From Malaya genurostris (Eukaryota > Arthropoda > Insecta > Diptera > Culicidae), in assembly GCF_030247185.1 (NCBI RefSeq), contig NC_080571.1, forward strand, positions 230,719,666-230,783,665: a stretch of 64,000 nt of DNA. The letters run 5' to 3'. The stretch's first letter is position 1, and the number at the start of each line of letters is the position of its first letter. This document shows, piece by piece, positions 22,921 to 34,483 of this stretch. Below the pieces are notes generated by a model, which had not been told where the DNA came from, did no database searches, and saw only the letters and a program-made list of their open reading frames with translations. The position numbers and the translations under genes were made by a program.

Positions 22921-22990
22921 GTTCCCGGGTTGACGGCTCAATGCATAGGACACTGGTCTTACAAGCCAGTTGTCGTATTTTCGAGCCCCT
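22921..22990 (+). repeat. tRNA-like SINE head abutting the LOA-like 3' tail
   Basis: The text 'ggctcaatgcatagga' (box A region), an anticodon stem ACTGGT/GCCAGT with loop CTTACAA (anticodon TAC, Val-like) and 'gtattttcgagcccc' (box B region) resemble a tRNA. The same sequence in reverse forms the head of the SINE at 58609-58820, where the loop is CTTATAA. It is not a functional tRNA, because no acceptor stem was found. Confidence 0.65.
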
Positions 22991-23059
22991 ATAAATATAG
23001 TGACAATATATTTTCGCGCCCGAGATTCAAAGTTTATATGGGACTTAGTATGGGGAAAT

Positions 23060-24648
23060 TTATAAAAAAGCGTGTTTAATCCACCTAGCAGTGAGATGAT
23101 ACCTTTTTTTATCTATCCGCATGTGTTTTTTGCATGAATATTCTTCGGTGTTTAAGTTTTCATGGCATTATTTTAATGGCCGTCATTTCAAGCGACAATT
23201 TAAGATTTTAATCACTCATTACGCTGTGATGTCGAAACTGCAAATCGGATCGAATTTGAATCTAGAAGTGTGATTATCGATTAAACATGCCGTGACATGT
23301 CGAAGTAATTTCCACTTTAGAGTTTACGGTAATTTAAGGTACTTTCAGAGCCGGTATTCAGAAACCAGCATAACCCAAACCGATTCGTATGGCCATATGA
23401 CGAATAAATTACAACAGTTTTGAGTCCAACTTTAAAGATTTTCGGGATTGTCATCTTCTATATCGGTTTGAATTTTAATAATTTATCATCATGTAATTCG
23501 AGAACCGGAAGTCATAATTGGATAAAATTAATTAATTTTTGTATGTATGTATAAAATTAATTAATTTTGTATATAAGTTTATTTTAATTTGAATTTTTGT
23601 TGCTGAAATTTGATTAGGCTTTTTTGAGAAAACGATTGAGCTTTGAGAAACGATTTTATACTGGAACCGGAATTCTAAAATCGGTATGGCCGAAGTCAGA
23701 TAAGTTCACCTGAGAAGCTGTATAGTTTACATTTGTTTCAAAATATTTGAAAATCAGTGAAGACATCTTTGAGAAATCATAGCACGAATGAAATTTTTAG
23801 GTGCCTTCTAAATCGACAACTGAATACCTCTAAAACTGAAAAAAGTTTTTTTTTATCGACCATCCAAATCTCCTAACCCGAACCAAACATAATTCAGGAA
23901 CTTTGTTTGCTCCCACATACGACTTTTCGTATGAATCTGAATTTGTAGAAAAGGAATTTTCCGAGAAAATTGAGTGAAATTATTTGTCACACACGCATTT
24001 GCTGATCTCGACGAACTGAATCGAATGGTATATGGATGTTATGTTCTTCCAGCATTTATTGCTGTAAGTAGTTTAAAACAATATAATTTAAAAAAAATTC
24101 GGCCATCATCCGGTTTATATATGTCATATTCGAACGATTGTGTTGCCAAAAACGAGCCGTGCTAAAATCGGTCCGAGGCTAAATGTCATGAAAAAGGATG
24201 CTGTAAACAGTCTTTTTGGTACTTAGAAACAATTATATGTAACAGTATAAAAAATCGTGTTTCACGTTGCTCCCAAGCATTTCTTTGTCATACAGCGCTC
24301 AAAACTCCTACTGCTGAAATAGGGGGAACAGTCGTTTACACAAAAACTTCGATATCTCCGTTAAAAATGGACGGATTTTAACAATCTATGACTTGTTGGA
24401 TATCTATTACCGTGCGGAATCTAAGTCTAAAAACATATTCTGTTTTCAAGGTCAATTGTGCGGATACTGTCAAAAAACTGAAAATTTTGACATAAAACTT
24501 CGTATAACTCAAAAAGTAAACATCCGATCTCAAAACCATTCAATAGCGTTTTGGGTGACGGGGAGACCTTTCATTTGCGACTAGTTTGATCAAAATCGGC
24601 CCAGCCATCTCTGAGATCTCGACCTCTTAGTTGACAACACACATACAG

Positions 24649-24679
<31 letters not shown>

Positions 24680-24790
24680 TTTGCTGTCATTCGGCCCTCC
24701 GGGCCTCGGAAAAATTTTCGAAAGTTTGAGCGAATTCTATACCTATTTTTTATATATATAAAAAAAGGTAAAACGGCTCGAAATTAACCT
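23060..24790 (-). repeat. long dispersed non-coding repeat (reverse copy)
   Basis: This is the reverse-orientation partner of 45315-47160. Landmarks shared in inverted order: 'gtttaatccacctagcagtgagatgatacc' near 23078, 'cgacgaactgaatcgaatggtatatgg' near 24010, 'gcgctcaaaactcctactgctg' near 24295, 'gggcctcggaaaaattttcg' near 24702, and an (AC)n run at 24652-24676. The small open frame at 23974-24165 has a homologue in the other copy because the DNA is repeated, not because it is a gene. Confidence 0.85.
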
Positions 24791-25123
24791 ATAGATTCTA
24801 AGAAGCAAAGCAAGTGTTTTTTTCGTAGGCAATTTAACGAGAAAGAAAACCTTCAAAGAACACAAAACAATCCGACACTTGTGGAAAAAGTTATTAAACG
24901 AAAACCGACATAAGTTCCGAACAATGGCTCATTCCTTAATATATCTAGCACAACTGTTGATAGTGAACGTAATATGTGGTGATTTTCTTTTAATGTGCCA
25001 TAACGGTTGATCTGAGTATGCATGCTGATGTTTTCACAAAAGTGACAAACCATGTTCCAAAACTTACTGAAATGAATATTCATACTAAGCTATTTTACTA
25101 TCGTGAAGACATCAAACAACTCA

Positions 25124-25375
25124 CTTAAGCTTATCCCTATCTTCTCTCTTTCTCTATCTCTATCCCCTCACAATCTAAGACATATGAACCGATACCATGA
25201 ATTGTAACCATTATTACTGACTCTATGTAAAAACTCCCCCCCTCCCTTTCCCCGAAATGCCCCACCTTAGATCTCCCAGCCACCCCCAAACCCCTACCCC
25301 AATCTGATACATACCCGGTGAACGACCATTATTAGGTTAAAACCGGGGGTAAATAAACGATATAATAATAATAAT
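25124..25375 (+). mobile_element. 5'-truncated non-LTR 3' tail with (ATA)n end and 10-bp target duplication
   Basis: AAACAACTCA occurs just before (25114-25123) and just after (25376-25385) this 252-bp pyrimidine- and C-rich sequence, which ends '...gggggtaaataaacgatataataataataat'. A short-repeat tail instead of poly(A) is typical of I-like non-LTR elements. No coding part is retained. Confidence 0.75.
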
Positions 25376-25389
25376 AAACAACTCAGATC

Positions 25390-27070
25390 ACTCGTTATAG
25401 CATAAAAAATGTAAAATCATATCACGATCACTAGCAGCAGTGGTTCTTGATATATTTAAAAATGAGGCCATTTTTTTTAACCTTCCTTGTATTCTATAAA
25501 TGTCGGATTGTTTTGCGGTCTTCGAAAGTTTTTTTCTTCATTAAATTTCTTACGAACATAACACATGCACTGATTGTTATAATCTATGGGTTAATCTCCA
25601 GCCGATTTTTTTGTAAAAAATATAGTTTTACCGATTGAGCTAAGACTTTGCGTAGTTATTAGGGACTCAAAAAGAAACACGAAAAGTTTGGTGAAATGAG
25701 AAAATAAACCTTATCATCTTTTTCTCGTAGATCCTTGTCCCACCCTAATGCCCACTTTGTTTAGCAAATGTCAAAGATTTTCGCCTCGGAATGTAAAATG
25801 AGAATATGTTTTGCAAACATCTTATTAGAATAATTCAAGCAATATTTGTTGAAACTGATTTTTTAGCTTTCATTTTTCGACTTGAGCGTCAAATTGCGTT
25901 GCATTTTAAAACTGTGTCTCTTTTGTTTCAGAATAATGGAAATAGAATCTGATTCAGCTGTGCTCGATGAGTGCAAACATCAAACAAATAATCGAAATAC
26001 ATTTCAATTTCGAAAAGGCTTGGGATAATGAATGCGGGTTCAATGGAAATATTGATAATGGAAGTCATAATCAGTGCCGAATTTTACCAACATTCATTGA
26101 AGAACGTTGCACTTTGCCTACGCAATCCCAGTGTGTTTGGGCAGTAGGTAATCAAATTCCATGCACACGCGCGAAAAAATTCTTTCATTCATCAAACAAC
26201 TTTCATAATATCCATTGACGCAGTAAACTCACCATAAATTGAAATTCGAGCCTACAGCAGTACGGTTTCCATCGCAATCGAATGCTAACGATGTTTGATG
26301 ATTGATTCGAACCGTACTCGTTAGCCGGTGTTTTTCAAATTTTCAGGTGAACAAACGGTAGGATTTCATCCACGTTTTATCATTAAAAAAAAAGTTACAT
26401 GTACGACAAAACCTAAAAACTAACTCATGCATGGCATCATACAAATAATGTCATTTGTTATGGAGAGAAAAAGAATACATTTCTCAAGGAAATAAAGCTA
26501 TATCAATCGATTGATTGATTATAAAGTTTATTTTGCCTTAGTTTTCCATCATTTGGTCTTTCGTCGAGAATATTTTTGCTACTGATCCACTATTGTTGCT
26601 AGTTGGGACTTTTAGGATTAAAATATTAATTGTTAAAGTGTCTTGGATATTTTTAGCTTTTCTAATTACAAACGGATTCGCAAATCACAAACGGATTCGC
26701 GAAAATGTCTTATTTTCTAATACCGAACCAAATAAATAATAGTTTTTCGTGTCGACAAGAATAATGTAAGTTAGAGGAACGCTGCACTCTGAGCACATAC
26801 TGACTGACTTTCATACTAATTTTGAGCGTAATTTCGTGATTATTCTCAATTTACCTTGAGTAATCGTGTTGAACTGTCTGTAATTGGAGGTAAACAATCT
26901 TCCAAAGTAGCGCGTAATAACCACTGTTCCGATTCGATTCTGCCTAAAGAAGGAAAGTGTCTATTTCGTTCGCCAACGCTGGATGCGTGGGGTAGCAGAT
27001 TAGAATATCCAATAACGAAAAAAAAAAGTTAGTATTCACATTTTCCCTCTTTTCGCACCAACCAAACTCA
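25390..27070. other. unassigned; weak exon candidate at 25967-26218
   Basis: Unique-looking A+T-rich DNA. After TTTTGTTTCAG (25921-25931) an ATG frame (25967-26218, 83 codons, MSANIKQIIEIHFNFEKAWD...) contains four cysteines (CGF, QCRI, RCTL, QCVW) and passes a GTAGGTAATC donor-like site near 26143. I do not recognise it. It may be an exon of a host gene or chance. Confidence 0.2.
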
Positions 27071-27115
27071 ATTCAATCAGTGCGGTATTCATTCATTCGT
27101 TCCGTTCCAACCAAC

Positions 27116-27310
27116 ATGCGCGGGTGGGGTTCAATGGAAAATTTGCAGCAATCGATTTGGTTGATTGAACGAGCCGCCACAGCTTTGGGCTTCGGGCATT
27201 CTCCGAATAGCGCATTCACGTGGAACAACTCCATGGCATTGCTGGTGTTGTTGTTAGTAAAAATTGTTGTCTTCCAAAGTGCACAAACAAAATTAAAACA
27301 GGTCACATGA
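27116..27310 (+). CDS. hypothetical small ORF with hydrophobic C-terminal segment
   Basis: The ATG at 27116 opens 64 codons (MRGWGSMENLQQSIWLIERA...). The last part, NNSMALLVLLLVKIVVFQSA, is a convincing hydrophobic segment, read either as a membrane anchor or, from an internal ATG at 27232, as a signal peptide of a first exon. G+C is higher than in the flanks and no repeat was recognised. A 30-nt exon-like sequence lies 115 bases downstream. There is no recognised homology. The overlapping minus frame is less plausible. Confidence 0.25.
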   Translation: MRGWGSMENLQQSIWLIERAATALGFGHSPNSAFTWNNSMALLVLLLVKIVVFQSAQTKLKQVT

Positions 27311-27424
27311 GTGGAAAATAACTGCAAGACTAGCAAATTATGATGCAACTGGACATCGCTTAACGGTGGTCCGGAATATAAGCCATGTCAAAGTTATTAA
27401 ACAAGGATGATGTTTGTTTTGCAG

Positions 27425-27454
27425 CTACGAATTCAAAGTCGAAAAGCTGCATCC
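27425..27454 (+). other. possible 30-nt micro-exon
   Basis: TGTTTGTTTTGCAG precedes and GTAAGTAAGG follows, so both splice signals are strong. The 30 bases are open in all three frames (for example YEFKVEKLH). No homology is available to confirm. Confidence 0.22.
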
Positions 27455-27589
27455 GTAAGTAAGGCTATTCGCAACGCTGCTATGGATATGTGTTCTTAAT
27501 TAACAGGCTGTCGTACAATTTTAAACTGTCAAAAATAACACTCGAGCTTAATGATCTCAACGAAGATCTGTTCTGTTTTTTTTCTGTAA

Positions 27590-28510
27590 ATGTATTTTTG
27601 CCTTTCTCATATAGAAAGGTTATGCAATCACTGTGAAAACCGACTTTTGAACCGAGGCCCGGAGGACCGAGTGTCATATACCATTCGACTCTGTTCGTCG
27701 AGTACGCAAATGTCTGTATGTGTGTATGTGCGTGTGTGTATGTATGTAACATTATTTTGCACTCACTTTTCTCGGAGATGGCTGAACCGATTTTCATGAA
27801 TTTAGTTTCAAATTAAAGGTCTTGTAACCTCACACAAAGCTCCTGAATAATATTCAAATCCGACTTCCGGTTCCGAAATTACAGGGTGATATGTGCAAAA
27901 AAAATGAAAAAAGAGCACTTAGTTTTCTCAAAGACGACTGAACCGATTCTCACAAACTTAGATTCAAATGAAAGGTGAAACTGTCCTATATAAAGTTCCG
28001 GAATTTTATTTTGATTCGATTTCCGGTTCCGGAGTTACAGGGTGATTAGTAAAAAAATCTTATTTCAAATTACTTCCCAACTTTTCTCAGAGATGTCGTG
28101 ACCGATTTCATAAAACTTATATTCATTTCTAAACTTGCTCAAAACTATTCCAATCGGTAGTCATTGTCAGTAGACGAAAAAAAAACATTGATTTGGCTTT
28201 TTGTTTTTTTGGGTTTTTGATGAATGATTGAAGATTGTAGCCATAGACTCAAAAATAGAAGTCACTTTTCTCGAACCAAATTCCGAACTACCGGTTCCAA
28301 GATTCTGGTTTCAGAAGTATTTCTTTTCGTTTCCTCAAAAATGGCCTAACCGTCCTGAGTACTATTTCACTTTATAAGTTATACTAGTTTATGGACTAAC
28401 CTTATTGGTTTTTAAGAATCAAAGAAAATTATTTTGAAGAATACCACACATTTCGATATGAGAAAGGTATCATTACACCACTGGGTGGATTAAAACAGGT
28501 TTTTTCTAAA
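27590..28510 (+). repeat. modular dispersed repeat, copy 3 (most complete short copy)
   Basis: The start is TTTGCCTTTCTCATATAGAAAGG, then the 'ccgaggcccggaggaccgagtgtcatataccattcgactc' leader and a (GT)n-like run near 27715. Three rounds of the 'ttttctcggagatggctgaaccgatttt...cgacttccggttccg...ttacagggtgat' module follow, and it ends 'atatgagaaaggtatcattacaccactgggtggattaaaacagg'. Confidence 0.85.
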
Positions 28511-28572
28511 TGAATTGGTCACTGTGACGAATGATTTCGAAAACGATAGGAATTTGTTGTCACAAACTTCTA

Positions 28573-29808
28573 AAGACTGTCCCAGAAAGTATGGACGCAC
28601 TTTGATTTCGCTGTAAATAATTCACAAGTGTTAGATATTCAAATTTTATTCGATATACTAATAATATTAGACTACAACAACAGGATATTATTCTCAATAT
28701 TTGCTACTTAGCCATTGTAGACTAGCTGGTGCACCTTCTTGCGAACGTTCCTTATTAAATTCCGTACAGACTTCTTGGCGACAAGTTTAGACACTTTTTT
28801 CCAATCTTTTTCGAACTGTTGAATGGTTTCGGCTGCCGAGACATGTTTCCTAAGAAGTGCCTCGTTAATATCCAAAATTCCTCAATTGGTCGAAGTTGTG
28901 GACAATTTGGTGGATTCATGTCTTTTGGGACGAAAGTGACATTTTTGGTAGTATACCATTCTACCGTCGATTCCGAGTAGTGGCAAGAAGCAAGATCTGG
29001 CCAGAAGACAACAGGATACTTATGGCTTCGAATCATGGGTAGAAGTGGTTTTGTAAACATTCCTTGATGTATATTTCGCTGTTCATTGAAGCAGTGGTGG
29101 TGAAGAGTTTCGAAATCTTACCGCAGCTACAAATTGCTTGCCAGACCATAGCTTTCTGACCAACTTTTTCGACTTCAATCGATGTCTCGGACTGGTTTAA
29201 CACTTTCCCTTCTCGCACCGTATAATATTGTGGTCCCGGCAAGGATTTGTAATCGCGTTTCACGTAGGTTTCGTCGTCCATGATTATGCAGTTTGAATTT
29301 CCATCAAGAATCGTATTGTACAGCTTTCGAATCCTCTGCCTGATTGATGTTTCTTGATTCGGACTACGTTTTGGTTGTTTCTGCTTTTTATAGGTCCGAA
29401 GATTCAAACGTTCTTTAGCACGAAGAACATTTGAATTTTTTGGACACATCCCGAACTGAAACCTCCTTCTTTTGCTCGAACGCCTTCAGTATACGTTTAT
29501 CCAACTGAGGGTTAGCAGGACCTTTTTACGACCCGTTTTTAGTTTATCCTCAAAGGTGTTATCCTCACCGAACTTCCTGATTGCATTTCGCACGGCTTTT
29601 TCACTTACTCCTTCCATTTTTGCTATCTTTCTCAGTGACAGTCCGCGTTCTGTGCACCATTTGTACACAATTTTTCGACGTTGTTCTGCTGAAAGTCCAC
29701 GCATGTCGAAACAAACTAATGAAAACGAATAAACAACTGCACAAGTGGTTAGAGAAGAGTGTAAACAACAGGACGCAGCCATAAAAAGTGACAGAATCTG
29801 AACCATTG
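28573..29808 (-). mobile_element. ITmDD37E mariner copy B, 5' end lost
   Basis: The 3' terminal repeat (AAGACTGTCCC at 28573, preceded by TA) is intact. The other end stops at 29808, inside the sequence just after the 5' terminal repeat in copies A and C, so about 50 bp including that repeat are missing. The element should therefore be immobile. Confidence 0.92.
28708..29704 (-). pseudogene. DD37E mariner transposase, broken (copy B)
   Basis: From the ATG of MRGLSAEQRRK on the minus strand the frame runs through the helix-turn-helix region (LSLRKIAKMEGVSEKAVRNA), then shifts in the A/T-run near 29525. It resumes as NVLRAKERLNLRTYKKQ and MDDETYVKRDYKSLPG (first Asp intact), shifts again near 29045, and continues with FWPDLASCHYS and RPIEEFW, so the other two acidic residues are also readable. 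About 20 codons are missing or scrambled around 29440. No full protein is possible. Confidence 0.88.
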
Positions 29809-29829
29809 AAATTAAAATGAAACTGATTT

Positions 29830-30130
29830 ATTTAGGAGGGCGAAATATTTACAGCTTATATTGACAATTTGTAATTTCTTTAATGTAATTCGACCCTTTG
29901 ACATTTCATCTGTCACATTCCGTTACACAAACTAACCCAAGAAATATTAAACAGTATTCGTGTTCAAAATTTTCATTATTTAAAAAAAAGTCTCATCTGT
30001 TCAAAATTTGTACTTGAAAAATAGAATCAGATCTCGTTGTGATTTACATGTTACAGTTGTAGATCTAAAATAGATCATCCCATATAAAATAAAACAGCGT
30101 TGCAAACAGCATAACGGTTTGGATAAAGGG
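29830..30130. other. unassigned A+T-rich gap
   Basis: No gene or repeat was recognised between DD37E copy B and the inverted repeat. Confidence 0.4.
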
Positions 30131-31830
30131 TATAGTCGGGTTTTCATACAAAAACTGCCCCCAAACAGAACCAAAATTGATATATGCTGTTTGAAAGGGT
30201 TCGTATTGGAGATGATTTTCTCGAAATTTTTACATTTTAACCATATTGGTGGAGTTAGGGTGGTTCTTCTGATTTTCATTTTATTCAATTTTTTCAAAAA
30301 CCTCTTCAGCAAAAAAATTGAAAAAAATCTGGAATATTTTAGGAATTTTAGGAAACCTCTCTGATTTTTTTCAGAATTTTTCAAAATGTATTTCATGTGA
30401 AAATAAATATTCAAACTTTTCAAATTTTTTTTATCGCACTTACAATTTTGGAACCACTCTAGATTTTACATCAAAAATAAATCATTTATGAATACATTAG
30501 GCTGTATTTTTGCGGATTCAGCATGCGTCCCCATCAAATTGCCATCACCCGATGGAGACGCATGGTATTTAGTTCTAAAATAATATATCACATGCCCTTA
30601 GAACTAAATACCATGCGTTTCCATCTAAAACTTGCCTCCATTTGATCGATCCATCTTGCTCGCTATGCTTCTCTTTTTCTTGAACCTGCCGAATCACATT
30701 CAAGAACCATTTTCAAATATTTGCTGTCTGTTAGATCTCCAAGCAGCTGTTGGAAACCTTGGTTTATACACCGTTGATTAATTTCTCATGGTGAATGAAT
30801 GAATACACGAATTCATGAACCTCCACGATATCGTCGCCACGCACCATTATTCGAGTGGGAAGATGTTATATTTTAAAGCCTTTCCCTCTCATACATTTTG
30901 TTTCGACGGGTTTACTGTCAGTTCGATCTCAGTTTGATTGATCCGTCTTTATGAGCTTAAGCCGTTTGACTTTAGCTGTCTTGTTGAGCAGTTTCAGGCA
31001 ACTTGGCGTATGAATAGCCAAGTGATACATAACGTCGACGAACATTTTACCTTGAAACTGATAAGTTTTTTAGATTTCGCTTGGTTTCCTTGATTTTGCA
31101 CTTGGTATCTAGGAATACTTTTTTCTGCAAAAGAACTATAATTTAATTGTCCTTTAGATTTTTTACTAAATATAGTTATTATTTAATTTGAATACAATCA
31201 ATGTAAAATAAATGTAAGATGACTTATCAGTTCATGAATAAAAACTTTTAACCGTATATTAAAACCGGAATATTTGTCAATTCATTAGTTCTGATTCATG
31301 TTTCTCTCACCGATCCTTCCTTATGAAAATTCTTTCTTGAGCCCTGAACTCAAGTTGTAGATGGAAACGCATGGTATTTAGTTCTAAGGGCATGTGACAT
31401 ATGATTTTAGAACTAAATACCATGCGTCTCCATCGGATGATGACAATTTGATGGAGACGCATGCTTTTCCGAATGAACTATTTTTTTAAAGTCTGATATA
31501 ATACCCGTCCACATTTTTTAAAAATCGGGAAAAAATACAGCGTAATGTACTCATAAATGATATATTTTTGATCTAAAATCTAGAGTGATACCAAAATTGT
31601 AAGTGCAATTAAAAAAAATTCGAAAACTTCGAACATTTTTTTTCACAGAGTTTTCCCATGATTCCTAAAATATTCCTGATTGTTTTCTTTTTTTTTTTGC
31701 TAAAGAGGTTTTTGAAAAAAATGAATAGAATAAAATTCGGAAGAGCCACCCTAACTCAACCAATACGGCAGTTAAATGGCTAAAATTTTGGAAAAATCAT
31801 CTCCAACATGAAATCGCTAGTTAGTATTTT
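30130..31830. repeat. large inverted repeat (~1.7 kb) with nested inner inverted repeat
   Basis: The outer arms at about 30165-30500 and 31520-31820 are diverged reverse complements, sharing 'gagatgattttctcgaaattttta', 'agggtggttcttc', 'cttacaattttggaaccactctagatttt' and 'atcatttatgaatacatta'. The inner arms, 30520-30650 and 31358-31468, are better preserved (GCATGCGTCYCCATC, GGTATTTAGTTCTAA, AGAACTAAATACCATGCGT). The central ~700 bp have no recognised gene. Frames at 30001-30423 are low-complexity A/T readings. It is probably a non-autonomous foldback-type transposon, perhaps one inside another. Confidence 0.8.
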
Positions 31831-31834
31831 TTCC

Positions 31835-32240
31835 CACCTCTCAGGCAATATTTGAAGTGATCCAAGTTTGAAGCCAATTTACGATTTTTGCGAAAGAAGT
31901 CCACCGATAACCTGCCAGATCGTGCTGCATCCGTCGGAACAATCAATAATCAGAAGGAGAATAACTTTATCATGTCATTGCTTGTATTCTGGCCGATCTT
32001 CTCGTAATGCACGGCTCAAATGCATCAATTGCAGCCTCTAAAGATCGTCCGCTATAGTATCGTCTTGGTGTATCAACTCAATGCACGCAACTCCCTTCTG
32101 ATCCCACCAGATGCACAACATGACCTTCTAACTATGAATGTGTGGTGTTGATGTTGAGGCCGATGGCAAAAATTGACCGAGCATAGCGTAGTGTTTGTTC
32201 TTCTTGTGATTATCATAGCATATCAATTTTTCATCCCCAA
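31835..32240. other. unassigned stretch
   Basis: The reverse strand reads in places like eroded transposase text near 31900-32230, but no motif could be secured. No gene is called. Confidence 0.3.
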
Positions 32241-32243
32241 GTA

Positions 32244-33523
32244 AAGATTGCCCCAGAAAGTATGGATGCAACCAAAAACCGCTGCCATTTCGCAATGGTT
32301 CAGAATCTGTCAATTTTTATGGTTGCGTCCTGTTGTTTACACTCTTCTCTAACCACTTCTGCAGTTATTTATTCGTTTTCATTAGTTTGTTTAGAAATGC
32401 GTGGACTTTCAGCAGAACAACGTCGAAAAAATATGTACAAATGGTGCACAGAACGCGGACTGTCACTGAGAAAGATAGCAAAAATGGAAGGAGTAAGTGA
32501 AAAAGCCGTGCGAAATGCAATCAGGAAGCTCGGTGAGGATAACACCTTTGAAGATAAACCGAAAACGGGTCGAAAAAAAAGTCCTGCTAACCCTCAGTTG
32601 GATACACGTATATTGAAGGTGTTCGAGCAAAAGAAGGAGGTTTCAGTTCGGGATGTCTCCAAAAAAGTGGACACTTCGAAGTCAAATGTTCTTCGTGCCA
32701 AAGAACGTTTGAATCTTCGAACCTATAAGAAGCAGAAACAACCAAAACGTAGTCCGAAACAAGAAACATCGGTCAGGCCGAGGGTTCGAAAAATGTATAA
32801 TACAATTCTTGCTGGAAATTTGAACGGCATAATCATGAACGACGAAACCTACGTGGAACTCGATTACAAATCCTTGCCGGGACCACAACATTATACGGTG
32901 CGAGAAGGGCAAGTGTTAAACCAGTCCGAGACAGCGATTGAAGTCGAAAAATTTGGTAAGAAAGCTATGGTCTGGCAAGCAATTTGAAGCTGCGGTAAGA
33001 TTTCGAAACCCTTCATCACCACTGCTTCAATGAACAGCGAAATATACATCAAGGAATGTTTACAAAACCACTTCTACCCATGATTCGAAGCCACAAGTAT
33101 CCTGTTGTCTTCTGGCCAGATCTTGCTTCTTGCCACTACTCGAAATCGACGGTAGAATGGTATACTACCAAAAAGGTCACTTTCGTCCCAAAAGGCATGA
33201 ATCCACCAAATTGCTCACAACTTCGACCAATTGTGGAATTTTGGGCATTATCGAAGGCACATCTTAGGAAACATGTCTCGGCAGCCGAAACCGTTCAACA
33301 GTTCTAAAAAGATTGGAAAAAAGAGTCTGTATGGAATTTAAGGAGGAACGTTCGCAAGAAGGTGCGCCAGCTAGTCTGCAATGGCTAAGTAGCAAATATA
33401 GAGAATAATATTCTGTTGTTGTAGTCTAATATTATCAGTATGTCGAATAAAATTTGATTATCTAACACTTGTGAATTATTTACAGCGAAATCAAAGTGCG
33501 TCCATACTTTCTGGGACAGTCTT
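32244..33523 (+). mobile_element. ITmDD37E mariner copy C
   Basis: The 1,280-bp element has AAGATTGCCCC and GGGACAGTCTT ends and TA on both sides (32242-32243, 33524-33525). The left terminal repeat carries substitutions (GATTGCCCC for GACTGTCCC). It has the longest uninterrupted coding stretch of the four copies. Confidence 0.93.
32397..33387 (+). pseudogene. DD37E mariner transposase, broken (copy C)
   Basis: The frame is open from the ATG of MRGLSAEQRRK to a TGA at 32985-32987 (Cys to stop, after MVWQAI), about 197 codons. It includes the helix-turn-helix, the linker with GRKKSPANPQLD, and the DDETYV region, here preceded by Asn (MNDETYVELDY, so the first acidic motif is altered from DDE to NDE). 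A frame change near 33065 follows. FWPDLASCHYS and RPIVEFW are readable, but the catalytic Glu position reads Val (RPIV for RPIE). A further TAA lies at 33305 and a 24-base-range deletion near 33330. It is clearly inactive. Confidence 0.88.
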
Positions 33524-33525
33524 TA

Positions 33526-34050
33526 ACACTTCGATGAAGAAAACCCTTTCTTTGTTACCTTAGAATCAGTTGCTCGCAAGTGAAAAAGTAGTTAATGAGC
33601 TCAAATTTAAAGACTTTAACCACTATTTCCGGTACTTACAGAACCGAAATCTACAGATCGTTGTCAAAACAAATCAATAAAAACTTAAAGGTCCTACAAA
33701 TGAATATTCACCGCGTCGGCGGTGTGAAGCTATAGCACGGCTTCGCAGAATATTTCATGCAAAGAAAGAAAAAGAAAATGCAGAATCGTATTCATGAATC
33801 AGTTCCAAAATCCTAACACAACCGCTAACCAATATCCCAATCTTGATTTGCGATCGGATGCTGTCAGGATGAGTCCAAATCCAGCAGTGCAGCTGTACCG
33901 TGTGTGATGTTTTGCATATTTTTTTCAGGAATTACATTTCCATATCGCATAGGAGTCTCGTTCCGGGTGGTGGCTCGTAAAACCTGGAACGTTGACTAAG
34001 GCAACCGAATGTAGAGAAAAGTAATAAGAGATATCCGAGGGCATATGTGT
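33526..34050. other. unassigned, with traces of modular repeat near 33600-33680
   Basis: Weak module words ('cactatttccggtacttacagaaccgaaat') are visible near 33620. The rest is unassigned. Confidence 0.35.
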
Positions 34051-34051
34051 G

Positions 34052-34483
34052 CTACGGCAAGAATGTCATAAAATGTTGAATGTTCAGTTTATGGCATGGC
34101 ATGGATTGGCTTCGAATCAGATCATAAATGCTCCGGATTGTTGATTTTTTTTCTAATCCGGATTTTACTGACACAACACCATCGTCGTGATAGACACTGT
34201 ATTTTGTAAATTTGTGGTACACGATTCGATGCGTGATCGGAGCTTGTGGTTCGACAGGTCGAATCCAGCCATCAAACAGTTTTTCAAAGGTTAATCTAAA
34301 AATCTTTGAATCACATGTGGTTTGTTCTATGAATGGACATTTATGGAAGAAAGGATATGCTTCACTGTGCTTGACATCAGTCGACTGACGTTGCAGGGCA
34401 ATTGAATTGACACCTGCTATTCTTTGGTAATACAATATTTCTGAGGTGTGTTTTGGGCAGTGATGGAACTTCAACAGAATCTA
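34052..34483 (-). other. long stop-free minus frame without ATG (about 143 codons)
   Basis: The frame is open from just after a TAG near 34484 to a TAG at 34052, with varied amino-acid use (for example HHCPKHTSEILYYQRIAG and FEKLFDGWIRPVEPQAP) and six cysteines. There is no ATG in the first two thirds, so if real it would be an internal or terminal exon. A CACCTCAG acceptor-like site lies near its start. No domain was recognised. Confidence 0.25.

Noticed and set aside
30001..30423. 140-codon minus ORF rich in Phe, Lys and Leu
   Set aside because: It is an A/T homopolymer-rich arm of the inverted repeat, with an opposing frame over the same bases and no domain.
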